10,512 nt of DNA from UBA7803 sp041686955 (lineage in GTDB: Bacteria; Pseudomonadota; Gammaproteobacteria; Pseudomonadales; Azotimanducaceae). Below, piece after piece: positions 4,529-10,512 of the stretch (its first letter is position 1; the number at the start of each line of letters is the position of its first letter). The notes beneath the pieces were generated by a model. It was not told the origin of the DNA. It searched no databases and was given only the letters and a program-made list of their open reading frames with translations. The position numbers and the translations under genes were made by a program. The stretch spans positions 1 to 10,512 of the forward strand of contig JAWLCV010000103.1 in the NCBI GenBank assembly GCA_041686955.1. Reading direction: 5' to 3'.

Positions 4529-5884
4529 TCAGGGTGTGGCGTAGGCTTGGGCCGGCAGCCAGGTCACCAGGGCCTCCCAGCGAAAGATGATCAGAAGACC
4601 GATGAGCTGCAGCACGATGAACGGCAGCACCCCACGGTAGATGGTGGCCACGTCCACCTCCGGTGGCGCCACGCCTTTCAGGTAGAAGATGGCGAATCCC
4701 ACCGGCGGTGTGAGGAAGCTGGTCTGCAGGCACACGGCGAAGAGGACCGTGAACCACACCGGGTCGAAGCCGAGGCCGACCACCACCGGTGAGACCAGCG
4801 GCAGGATGATGAGGGTGAGCTCGATCCAGTCGAGAAAGAAGCCGAGCACGAAGGTGGCGAGCAGGATGCAGACGACGATGCCGGTGGCGTCGAACGGCAG
4901 GCCGAGCAGGGCCCGCTCGATGAGGCCGTCGCCCCCGAGCCCACGCAGCACCAAGGCGAAAGCCGTCGCCCCGAGCAGCACGGCGAAGATGAACGCCGTG
5001 GTGCGGGTGGTCTCCAGCAGCACCTCGTGGAGCACCCGACGGTCGAGCTGGCGCTTCAGGTACGCCAGCAGCAGCGCACCGAAAGCCCCCACGCCTGCGG
5101 CCTCCGTCGGCGTGGCGAGGCCGAGGAAGATGCTGCCGAGCACCGCCAGGATGAGGAACGCCGGCGGCAGGATGGCTTTGAAAAGTCCCAGCACGTCGAT
5201 CCAACCCACGGCTTCGTGACGGCCGGCGGGGGCGGCTTCCGGGCGCACCAGGCCGAAGAGCAGCAGGTATACGATGTACAGCCCGCCGAGCAGCAACCCG
5301 GGGAAGACCGCGCCCAGGAACAGATCGCCGACACTCATGGCCATGCGGTCGGCCATCAGGATCAGCATGATGCTCGGTGGCACCAGGATTCCCAGGGTCC
5401 CCACGGCGCAGATGGTGCCCGCCGCCAGACGCTTGTCGTAGCCTTCCCCCAGCATCACCGGGAGCCCCAGGAGTGCCAGGAGCACCACCGAGGCTCCGAT
5501 GATGCCGGTGGTGGCGGCGAGCAGCAGTCCGATCAGGGTCACGGTCACGGCCAGCCCCCCGCGCACACCGCCGAAGAGGCGGGCGAAGCTGGTCATCAGC
5601 TCGCGGGCGATGCCTGAACGGTCGAGCAAGAGGCCCATGAAGATGAACATGGGCAGCGCCACCATCACCCAGTTCTCCATCACGCCCCAGATGCGCTCCA
5701 CGGCGATGGATGTGTAGTCCCAGCTCATGCCGATGGGCACGTGAAAGTCCACCTCCAGGACGATGGCCAGGGCGGTGAAGAGCACCGCCAGACCACCCAG
5801 GATCCAGGCCACCGGGAAGCCCGAGAACACCAGGGCGACGAAGGCGAGGAACATGAAGACGGCGAGGATCTCGTTGCCGCTCAC
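4529..5884 (-). CDS. dctM: TRAP transporter large permease subunit (DctM)
   Basis: A 451-residue, very hydrophobic inner-membrane protein with about a dozen predicted helices, the channel subunit of a tripartite ATP-independent periplasmic transporter. Family landmarks are ENWVMVALPMFIFMG (70-84), ATTGIIGASVVLLALLG (124-140), GTLGILVPPSIMLI (162-175), LATPTEAAGVGAFGALL (256-272), FLDWIELTLIILPLVSPV (350-367) and QTSFLTPPVGFAIFYLKG (387-404). The FLDWI and long N-terminal insertion (about 45-70) resemble the keto-acid/'mannitol-chloroaromatic' branch rather than E. coli-type sialic acid or C4-dicarboxylate subunits. The start is GTG at 5884, overlapping the dctQ stop (GTGA), with GGGAG just upstream. 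The open frame continues in-frame far into dctQ but without family similarity. Substrate unknown; organic anion import driven by a sodium or proton gradient is the family norm. Confidence 0.93.
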   Translation of the reverse strand: MSGNEILAVFMFLAFVALVFSGFPVAWILGGLAVLFTALAIVLEVDFHVPIGMSWDYTSIAVERIWGVMENWVMVALPMFIFMGLLLDRSGIARELMTSFARLFGGVRGGLAVTVTLIGLLLAATTGIIGASVVLLALLGLPVMLGEGYDKRLAAGTICAVGTLGILVPPSIMLILMADRMAMSVGDLFLGAVFPGLLLGGLYIVYLLLFGLVRPEAAPAGRHEAVGWIDVLGLFKAILPPAFLILAVLGSIFLGLATPTEAAGVGAFGALLLAYLKRQLDRRVLHEVLLETTRTTAFIFAVLLGATAFALVLRGLGGDGLIERALLGLPFDATGIVVCILLATFVLGFFLDWIELTLIILPLVSPVVVGLGFDPVWFTVLFAVCLQTSFLTPPVGFAIFYLKGVAPPEVDVATIYRGVLPFIVLQLIGLLIIFRWEALVTWLPAQAYATP

Positions 5885-6399
5885 GGCGCGCTCCCGCTGC
5901 CGAACAGCAGCTTCCAGATCCGGGTGAGCCGGGACAGCGTCGCCAGCAGCAGCACGCCGAAACCGAGTGGCAGCATGGCCTTGATGGCCCACCGGTACGG
6001 GAGCCCTCCGGGAGCCTGCGACACCTCGCCGAGCCGGAAGCTGCTGACCACGAAGGGGATGCTGAACACCAGGATGAGCGCGATGAACGGCAACAGCATG
6101 AGCAGGATGCCGTAGAGCTCGATCCACGCCCGCAGGCGCGGCGAGAACCGCTCGTGCAGCACGTCCACGCGGACGTGGGCGTCGCGCTCCACGGCGTAGC
6201 CGAGGCCGAGCAGGAACCCGGCCGAGTAGAGGTGCCACTGGATTTCCTCGAACTCGATACGACCCTCGCCGAAGGCGTATCGGAGCAGCACGTTGAGAAC
6301 GATGATGACCAGCAGCACCATCCACAGCCACGACACCCACTGGCCGATCTTCACCACCCACGGGTCCACGCGCCGGGAAAAGGCAGTGTGTGGCAGCAT
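5881..6399 (-). CDS. dctQ: TRAP transporter small permease subunit (DctQ)
   Basis: A 172-residue inner-membrane protein with four hydrophobic segments (about 20-40, 53-70, 92-117, 138-156), the usual DctQ topology and length. Conserved features seen are NVLLRY (36-41), the amphipathic FEEIQWHLYSAGFLLG (50-65) and AHVRVDVLHERFSP (74-87) after the second helix. SQAPGGLPYRWAIKAMLPLG (127-146) leads into the last helix. DctQ packs against DctM and helps dock the substrate-loaded binding protein. The ATG at 6399 overlaps the dctP stop by one base (TGATG) and its own stop overlaps the dctM start, so the three are translationally coupled in the order P-Q-M. Confidence 0.93.
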   Translation of the reverse strand: MLPHTAFSRRVDPWVVKIGQWVSWLWMVLLVIIVLNVLLRYAFGEGRIEFEEIQWHLYSAGFLLGLGYAVERDAHVRVDVLHERFSPRLRAWIELYGILLMLLPFIALILVFSIPFVVSSFRLGEVSQAPGGLPYRWAIKAMLPLGFGVLLLATLSRLTRIWKLLFGSGSAP

Positions 6400-7511
6400 C
6401 AGAAGTCCCGCGGCAGGTAGGCCTTGGACTTCCAGTAGACGTAGTCGGCCCGGAAGCGTTGCTGGGAGGCGAGAATGCGGGCGAAGTCGTCATCGCCGGC
6501 GGCTTCTTCCGCCAGGACGCGCTCGGTGATGCGTTGCAGCTCCCGAAGCACCTCCATCGGCAACGTCTCCACCTGGACGCCCGCCGCCGCGAATTCGCGC
6601 ATCACGGGCCCCTGCAGGCCCTCCGAGCGCGCCAGGTTGCGGGTCACCCCAGCGGTGCAGACCGCCTCGAGCAGGGCCTGCGTCGCCGGCGCCAGAGCCT
6701 GCCAGCGCTGCAGGTTGACCACGAGATGGAATGCTGTGGCCGGCTGATGCCACCCGGGGTAGTAGTTGTAGCGGGCGACGCGGCCGAAGCCGAGCTTCTG
6801 GTCCACCACGGGCAGCGCGTACTCGGTGGCGTCGATGGCGCCCTTCTCCAGCGCCTGAAAGATTTCGCCTCCCGGAAGCATGGTGACGGAGGCTCCGGCG
6901 CGCTCGATGACCTTGCCGCCGATGCCGGCGAAGCGGATCTTCAGCCCGTGCAAGTCGCGCAGCGACTCGATGGCGCGCCGGAACCAGCCGGCCGTCTCTG
7001 GCCCCGTGATGCCGCAGAACAGCGGGTGGACGTTGTGGGTATGGTAGAGCTCTTCACCCAGCTCCCGGCCGCCGGCTTCGAACCACCAGGCCGAGAACTC
7101 CCAGGGCTCCATTCCGAACGGCACCGCCCCGAGCAGGGCGGAAGCGGGAATCTTGCCTTGATCGTAGCCGAGCCAGGTGTAGCCGGCCTCGACCTTGCCG
7201 TCGCGGACGGCGTCGGTGATGGAGAACGGCGGTACTATCTCGCCCGGCTCGTAGACGTCGAGCCTGGCCGCGCCGGCGCTGGCCCGCTCGAGGGTTTCGC
7301 TCACGTACAGCGCATTGTCGCCCAACGCGGGAAGGTTGGTGGCGAATGCGCCGGGTACGCGCCAGCGGAAGCGGTCGACGGCTGCGGCGCGGTCCTCGGC
7401 CGCTGGGCCGGGCTCGGCGGGGGCGCCCGGCGGACGCAGGGCCAGGCTGCCGATCAGTCCCGCGAGGAACGCGACCACGACGGCCACCCCTGCAGCTCGG
7501 TGGCTGAGCAT
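6399..7511 (-). CDS. dctP: TRAP transporter substrate-binding protein (DctP/TakP type)
   Basis: A 370-residue periplasmic binding protein. Residues 6-25 form a hydrophobic export signal or membrane anchor without a lipobox cysteine, followed by a Pro/Ala-rich linker. The mature domain starts near FRWRVPGAF (48-56). Diagnostic segments of the TakP-like branch are FCGITGPETAGWF (165-177), LRDLHGLKIRFAG (184-196) with the carboxylate-binding Arg193, LPGGEIFQALEKGAIDATEY (212-231) and LGFGRVARYNYYPGWHQPA (240-258). Characterised relatives bind monocarboxylates such as 2-oxoacids, so a carboxylate is likely, but the ligand here is unknown. Start: ATG 7511 has GGAGG (7524-7520) at 8 nt. Upstream in-frame ATGs at 7526 and beyond give a charged, signal-unlike extension and are rejected. 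It is divergent from pntAA. Confidence 0.92.
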   Translation of the reverse strand: MLSHRAAGVAVVVAFLAGLIGSLALRPPGAPAEPGPAAEDRAAAVDRFRWRVPGAFATNLPALGDNALYVSETLERASAGAARLDVYEPGEIVPPFSITDAVRDGKVEAGYTWLGYDQGKIPASALLGAVPFGMEPWEFSAWWFEAGGRELGEELYHTHNVHPLFCGITGPETAGWFRRAIESLRDLHGLKIRFAGIGGKVIERAGASVTMLPGGEIFQALEKGAIDATEYALPVVDQKLGFGRVARYNYYPGWHQPATAFHLVVNLQRWQALAPATQALLEAVCTAGVTRNLARSEGLQGPVMREFAAAGVQVETLPMEVLRELQRITERVLAEEAAGDDDFARILASQQRFRADYVYWKSKAYLPRDF

Positions 7512-7552
7512 ATCCCGGCCCTCCATTCCCCTGACCCGGCGCTTCGAGCGCG

Positions 7553-7581
7553 ATTGTCCGGACTGTAGCCGGCGCATGCAA
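7553..7581 (-). promoter_or_regulatory. Possible sigma-70-type promoter of the TRAP operon
   Basis: On the minus strand TTGCAT (7581-7576; 3 of 6 to TTGACA) and GACAAT (7558-7553; 4 of 6 to TATAAT) are separated by exactly 17 bp, ending about 41 nt before the dctP start. The match is modest; position and spacing are the main support. Confidence 0.3.
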
Positions 7582-7591
7582 GAACGCCCAC

Positions 7592-7620
7592 AATTCGCCA
7601 GTTGAGTTTGCTGGCGCATT
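7592..7620. promoter_or_regulatory. 29-bp inverted repeat, likely operator between dctP and pntAA
   Basis: AATTCGCCAG (7592-7601) and CTGGCGCATT (7611-7620) are inverted 10-bp arms with one mismatch around a 9-bp spacer, so the centres of the two half-sites lie 19 bp apart, as for a dimeric helix-turn-helix regulator. The spacer holds TTGAGT, a possible -35 box for pntAA, and the left arm lies just upstream of the possible leftward promoter, so one regulator could act on both operons. No T-run follows on either strand, so it is not a terminator. No regulator gene is in the window. Confidence 0.5.
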
Positions 7621-7630
7621 TGGCTAGCTT
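7602..7630 (+). promoter_or_regulatory. Possible sigma-70-type promoter of the pnt operon
   Basis: TTGAGT (7602-7607; 4 of 6) and TAGCTT (7625-7630; 3 of 6, keeping TA and the final T) are spaced by 17 bp, about 45 nt before the pntAA Shine-Dalgarno. The -35 box lies inside the inverted repeat at 7592-7620, which would allow direct repression by a bound regulator. Confidence 0.35.
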
Positions 7631-7681
7631 GACCGGCTTTGCGCGACCCCGTCGCGTGCGTGGAGTCTTAAGGGGGATACG

Positions 7682-8809
7682 ATGCTCGTGGGTGTGCCCA
7701 AGGAGACGTGGCCGGGCGAGCGGCGTGCCGCGCTGGTGCCGCTCGTCGTTAAGAAGCTCGTCAACACAGGTTTCGACGTGGTGGTCGAGAGCGGGCTCGG
7801 CGCAGCCGCCGGCTTTCCCGATGCCGCCTACGCCGACGCCGGTGCTACGGTGAGCGAAGACAGAGCTTCGCTGCTCGGTTCCGCCGACGTGGTGCTGCGC
7901 GTGCGCAAGCCCGCCACGGAGGAGGTGGATCTGCTCAAGAACGGCGCGGTCCACGTCAGTTTCCTCGATCCCTTCAACGAGAAGGCCCTGGTGGAGAAGC
8001 TGGCCAGCCGCGGCGTGACCGCCATCTCCATGGAGATGATTCCCCGCACCACGCGGGCGCAGAAGATGGACGCGTTGTCTTCCCAGGCGAACCTGGCGGG
8101 CTACGTCACGGTGATCCAGGCCGCGTATCAGTCCCCCAAGATACTTCCTATGATGATGACCCCTGCCGGCACCATCGCGCCGGCGCGGGTGTTCGTCATC
8201 GGCGCCGGGGTGGCGGGGCTGCAGGCCATCGCCACCGCCAAGCGCCTCGGCGCCCGGGTGGAGGCATTCGACACGCGTCCCGTGGTGGCCGAGCAGGTGC
8301 AGTCGCTGGGGGCCAAGTTCGTGGAGATCGATCTCGGCGACACCGGCCAGACGGAGCAGGGATACGCGCGAGAGCTGACGCCCGAGCAGATCGAGAAGCA
8401 GAAGGAAGGTCAGAAGAAGGTCATCGCCCAGTCGGACATCGTGATCACCACGGCCCAGGTGTTCGGACGCCCGGCGCCGAAAATCGTCTCCGCTGACATG
8501 ATTCAGGCCATGCAGCCGGGCAGCGTGGTGGTGGACATGGCGGTGGAGAGCGGCGGCAACGTGGAGGGCTCGCGTCTGAACGAGATCGTCGACGTCGGCG
8601 GCGTGAAGATCATCGGCCAGGGCAACCTGCCTTCCGAGGTGGCCAGGAACGCCAGCGACATGTATGCCTCGAACCTGTTCAATTTCATCGACGAGTTCTG
8701 GGACGCCGAAGACAAGAAGCTCGATCTGGATCCGGAGGACGACATCGTCAGGAACTGCGTCATCACGCGTGGCGGCGCCATCGTGAACGAAACCATCAAG
8801 AATCTGTAA
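7682..8809 (+). CDS. pntAA: NAD(P) transhydrogenase subunit alpha 1 (domain I, NAD(H)-binding)
   Basis: A 375-residue soluble subunit of proton-translocating transhydrogenase, which exchanges hydride between NAD(H) and NADP(H) at the cost or gain of a transmembrane proton gradient. The N-terminal GVPKETWPGERRAALVP (4-20) is the alanine dehydrogenase/PNT signature. TTRAQKMDALSSQANLAGY (123-141) is the loop that contacts NAD(H). VFVIGAGVAGLQAIATAKRL (170-189) is the Rossmann glycine motif, followed by EAFDTRP (194-200). Ending at 375 residues without membrane helices shows the split, Rhodospirillum rubrum-like form rather than the fused E. coli PntA. The ATG at 7682 has GGGGG (7672-7676) 5 nt upstream. 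It is first of a three-gene operon with 14 nt to the next start. Confidence 0.95.
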   Translation: MLVGVPKETWPGERRAALVPLVVKKLVNTGFDVVVESGLGAAAGFPDAAYADAGATVSEDRASLLGSADVVLRVRKPATEEVDLLKNGAVHVSFLDPFNEKALVEKLASRGVTAISMEMIPRTTRAQKMDALSSQANLAGYVTVIQAAYQSPKILPMMMTPAGTIAPARVFVIGAGVAGLQAIATAKRLGARVEAFDTRPVVAEQVQSLGAKFVEIDLGDTGQTEQGYARELTPEQIEKQKEGQKKVIAQSDIVITTAQVFGRPAPKIVSADMIQAMQPGSVVVDMAVESGGNVEGSRLNEIVDVGGVKIIGQGNLPSEVARNASDMYASNLFNFIDEFWDAEDKKLDLDPEDDIVRNCVITRGGAIVNETIKNL

Positions 8810-8823
8810 TCGGGGGGTCCGCC

Positions 8824-9129
8824 ATGGAAGCCGTATTTCTAGCCTTCGTGCTGATGCTGTCCATCTTTCTCGGCTTCGAGCTCATCTCGAAGGTCCCTGC
8901 CACGCTGCACACGCCGCTCATGTCCGGCGCCAACGCCATCTCGGGGATCACCCTCGTGGGCGCGCTCACCGCAGCGGGCGGTCAGCTCAGCGGTCTGGCC
9001 ACGGTCCTCGGGGTGCTGGCGGTGATCTTCGCCACCATCAACGTGGTGGGCGGTTACATGGTCACCAACCGCATGCTCGGAATGTTCAAGAAGAAAGAAG
9101 CGCCGGCCAAGGCCGGAGGCCGGTCATGA
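8824..9129 (+). CDS. pntAB: NAD(P) transhydrogenase subunit alpha 2 (membrane subunit)
   Basis: A 101-residue membrane protein with three hydrophobic segments (about 2-22, 36-55, 58-82), the alpha part of the proton-conducting domain II. The conserved ATLHTPLMSGANAISGITLV (26-45) and VVGGYMVTNRMLGMFKKKEA (74-93) identify it. The second motif resembles the Thermus-like branch. That branch carries a histidine in the NxIHG stretch, but here the position is Ser40 (NAISG). A run of six G (8812-8817) lies 6 nt before the ATG. The stop overlaps the pntB start (ATGA), giving tight coupling so membrane partners are made together. Confidence 0.93.
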   Translation: MEAVFLAFVLMLSIFLGFELISKVPATLHTPLMSGANAISGITLVGALTAAGGQLSGLATVLGVLAVIFATINVVGGYMVTNRMLGMFKKKEAPAKAGGRS

Positions 9130-10487
9130 GCGACGTCCTGATCAACTCCACCTACATCGTTGCCGCGGCGCTGTTCGTCTTCGGCCTGAAGCTGATGTCG
9201 TCGCCGGCCACGGCCGTGCGCGGCAACTGGCTATCCGCCATCGGCATGTTCATCGCCGTGGTGTTCACGCTGTTTTCGCAGCAGATCGTGGAGTTCCAGT
9301 GGATCGCGGTCGGAGTGGTGATCGGCAGCATCATCGGCGCCGTCACCGCGCAGCGGGTGGCGATGACGAGCATGCCGGAGATGGTGGCCCTGTTCAACGG
9401 CTCCGGTGGTCTGGCGAGCCTGCTGGTGGGCTGGGCCGCGCTGCACGGCGCGCATGTGGGCACCTTCGAGGTCATCACCATTCTCCTGTCCATTCTCATC
9501 GGCGGCGTGACGTTTTCCGGGAGCATCATGGCCTGGGGCAAGCTCTCCGAGGTCATGACCAGCGCAGCGGTGGTTTTCGGTGCCCAACGCCTGGTCAATG
9601 CCGCGCTGCTGGTTGCGCTGATCGTGTGCAGCGTGCTGTTCGCCATGGAGCCGTCGCTCACCTCGCCCTATCTGGTGGCCGTGATCGTGCTGTCCCTGGT
9701 GTTCGGCGTGATGGCCGTGCTCCCCATCGGCGGGGCGGACATGCCTGTGGTGATCTCGCTCCTCAACAGCTACTCCGGCCTCGCCGCGTGTGCCGCCGGT
9801 TTCGCCATCAACAACAACATCCTCATCGTCGCCGGTTCCCTGGTGGGCGCTGCGGGCATCATTCTCACCAACATCATGTGCAAGGCCATGAACCGCTCTC
9901 TGGCCAACGTGCTGTTCTCCGGGTTCGGCGCGGCCAAGGTGGCCAGCAAGGTGGAAGGGGAGGTAAAACCCATCACGGCGGAGGACGCCTACCTCATTCT
10001 GGAGTCGGCGTCGTCGGTGACCTTCGTGCCGGGATACGGCATGGCCGTCGCTCAGGCGCAGCACGTGGTGCGCGAGCTCGGCGAGCTCTTGGAGGAGAAC
10101 GGCTGCGAGGTGACCTATGCCATTCACCCGGTGGCCGGGCGCATGCCGGGCCACATGAACGTGCTGCTGGCCGAGGCCAATGTCCCCTACGATCAGCTCG
10201 TCGAGATGGACGACATCAACCCGCGCATGAGCAACATCGACGTCGCTGTGGTGATCGGCGCCAACGACGTGGTGAATCCCGCGGCCCGGGAGGACGAGAA
10301 CAGCCCCATCTACGGCATGCCCATCATCAACGTGGATCAGGCGCGCACGGTCTTCGTGCTCAAGCGCTCCATGGCGTCGGGCTTCTCCGGGGTCGACAAC
10401 CCGCTGTTCTTCGGCGAAAACACCCGCATGCTGTTCGGCGACGCCAAGCAGTCCATCGCATCGCTGGTCGCCGAGTTCAAGAGCTGA
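9126..10487 (+). CDS. pntB: NAD(P) transhydrogenase subunit beta (membrane domain II and NADP(H) domain III)
   Basis: A 453-residue subunit: about nine membrane helices over residues 5-265, then the NADP(H)-binding domain III. Domain II landmarks are MPEMVALFNGSGGLASLLVG (83-102) and GGADMPVVISLLNSYSGLAA (202-221), containing Asp205 and Asn214, equivalents of E. coli Asp213 and Asn222. Domain III shows GYGMAVAQAQHVVRELGELL (303-322), IHPVAGRMPGHMNVLLAEAN (333-352), DDINPRMSNID (362-372), VVIGANDVVNPAA (375-387), KRSMASGFSGVDNPLFFGEN (413-432) and MLFGDAK (435-441). The residue aligning with E. coli beta His91, important for proton coupling, is Asn91. GGAGG (9115-9119) is 6 nt before the ATG. 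With pntAA and pntAB it forms a complete enzyme in the inner membrane, with both nucleotide sites facing the cytoplasm. Confidence 0.96.
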   Translation: MSDVLINSTYIVAAALFVFGLKLMSSPATAVRGNWLSAIGMFIAVVFTLFSQQIVEFQWIAVGVVIGSIIGAVTAQRVAMTSMPEMVALFNGSGGLASLLVGWAALHGAHVGTFEVITILLSILIGGVTFSGSIMAWGKLSEVMTSAAVVFGAQRLVNAALLVALIVCSVLFAMEPSLTSPYLVAVIVLSLVFGVMAVLPIGGADMPVVISLLNSYSGLAACAAGFAINNNILIVAGSLVGAAGIILTNIMCKAMNRSLANVLFSGFGAAKVASKVEGEVKPITAEDAYLILESASSVTFVPGYGMAVAQAQHVVRELGELLEENGCEVTYAIHPVAGRMPGHMNVLLAEANVPYDQLVEMDDINPRMSNIDVAVVIGANDVVNPAAREDENSPIYGMPIINVDQARTVFVLKRSMASGFSGVDNPLFFGENTRMLFGDAKQSIASLVAEFKS

Positions 10488-10493
10488 ACGACC

Positions 10494-10511
10494 GCCGCCC
10501 TGCGGGGCGGC
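10494..10511 (+). terminator. GC-rich hairpin after pntB, probable terminator cut by window edge
   Basis: GCCGCCC (10494-10500) and GGGCGGC (10505-10511) form a perfect 7-bp stem with a TGCG loop, starting 6 nt after the pntB stop. Whether a T-run follows lies outside the window, so terminator identity is likely but not shown. Confidence 0.55.
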
Positions 10512-10512
10512 A

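Noticed and set aside
4446..5204. Long in-frame upstream extension of the hotdog gene, which would give a 510-residue protein
   Set aside because: The extension is antisense-like low-complexity Arg/Pro/Ala sequence lying over the dctM gene in another frame. Hotdog similarity starts only at residue 1 of the shorter form.
6399..7593. Alternative long minus-strand frames overlapping dctP
   Set aside because: They are Arg/Gly/Pro-rich shadows of dctP without ribosome-binding sites or recognisable domains.

Overview
The window is dense, GC-rich, proteobacterial-type DNA holding ten complete genes and one partial gene. There are strong Shine-Dalgarno sequences, ATGA/GTGA/TGATG start-stop overlaps and strongly GC-biased third codon positions. 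A three-subunit proton-translocating transhydrogenase, a TRAP transporter and a -24/-12 (sigma-54) promoter fit a Gram-negative proteobacterium. The genus cannot be fixed from this sequence. I see no insertion sequence, integrase, phage gene, CRISPR array, rRNA or tRNA.

Layout. (1) Positions 1-2404 hold a small metabolic module. A Rid-family gene runs leftward off the window edge. Divergent from it is a rightward pair: a HisN-like inositol-monophosphatase-family phosphatase, then a luciferase-like flavin-dependent oxidoreductase. (2) Positions 2405-2703 contain no protein gene but are not empty. A near-consensus sigma-54 promoter (2525-2541) is followed at the expected distance by a roughly 113-nt segment that folds into a 5' stem-loop, a short GGATCC hairpin and a 14-bp rho-independent terminator. 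Both large loops carry the same 9-nt motif CTCTCCCCT, which is complementary to Shine-Dalgarno sequences. I interpret this as a candidate sigma-54-dependent small regulatory RNA, and it is the most interesting item here. (3) Positions 2704-7511 read leftward: dctP-dctQ-dctM (TRAP transporter), a double-hotdog MaoC-like protein, a PurN-type formyltransferase and, after a 69-nt gap, a small exported charged protein ending in KKPWWKFWGDD. (4) Positions 7512-7681 are a divergent control region with a 29-bp inverted repeat over a possible -35 box. (5) Positions 7682-10487 read rightward: pntAA-pntAB-pntB, a complete transhydrogenase, followed by a hairpin at the window edge.

How the parts work together. 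The pnt operon makes the enzyme that couples the proton gradient to NADPH formation from NADH. The divergent TRAP operon imports an organic acid of unknown identity using an ion gradient, and the co-transcribed hotdog protein may act on an acyl derivative of it. The Rid/HisN-like/luciferase-like module suggests oxidation of a small molecule followed by dephosphorylation or imine handling, but its substrate is unknown. The candidate sRNA lies immediately downstream of this module. Its loop motif is complementary to the ribosome-binding sites of at least two genes in the module, which makes local regulation a testable idea.
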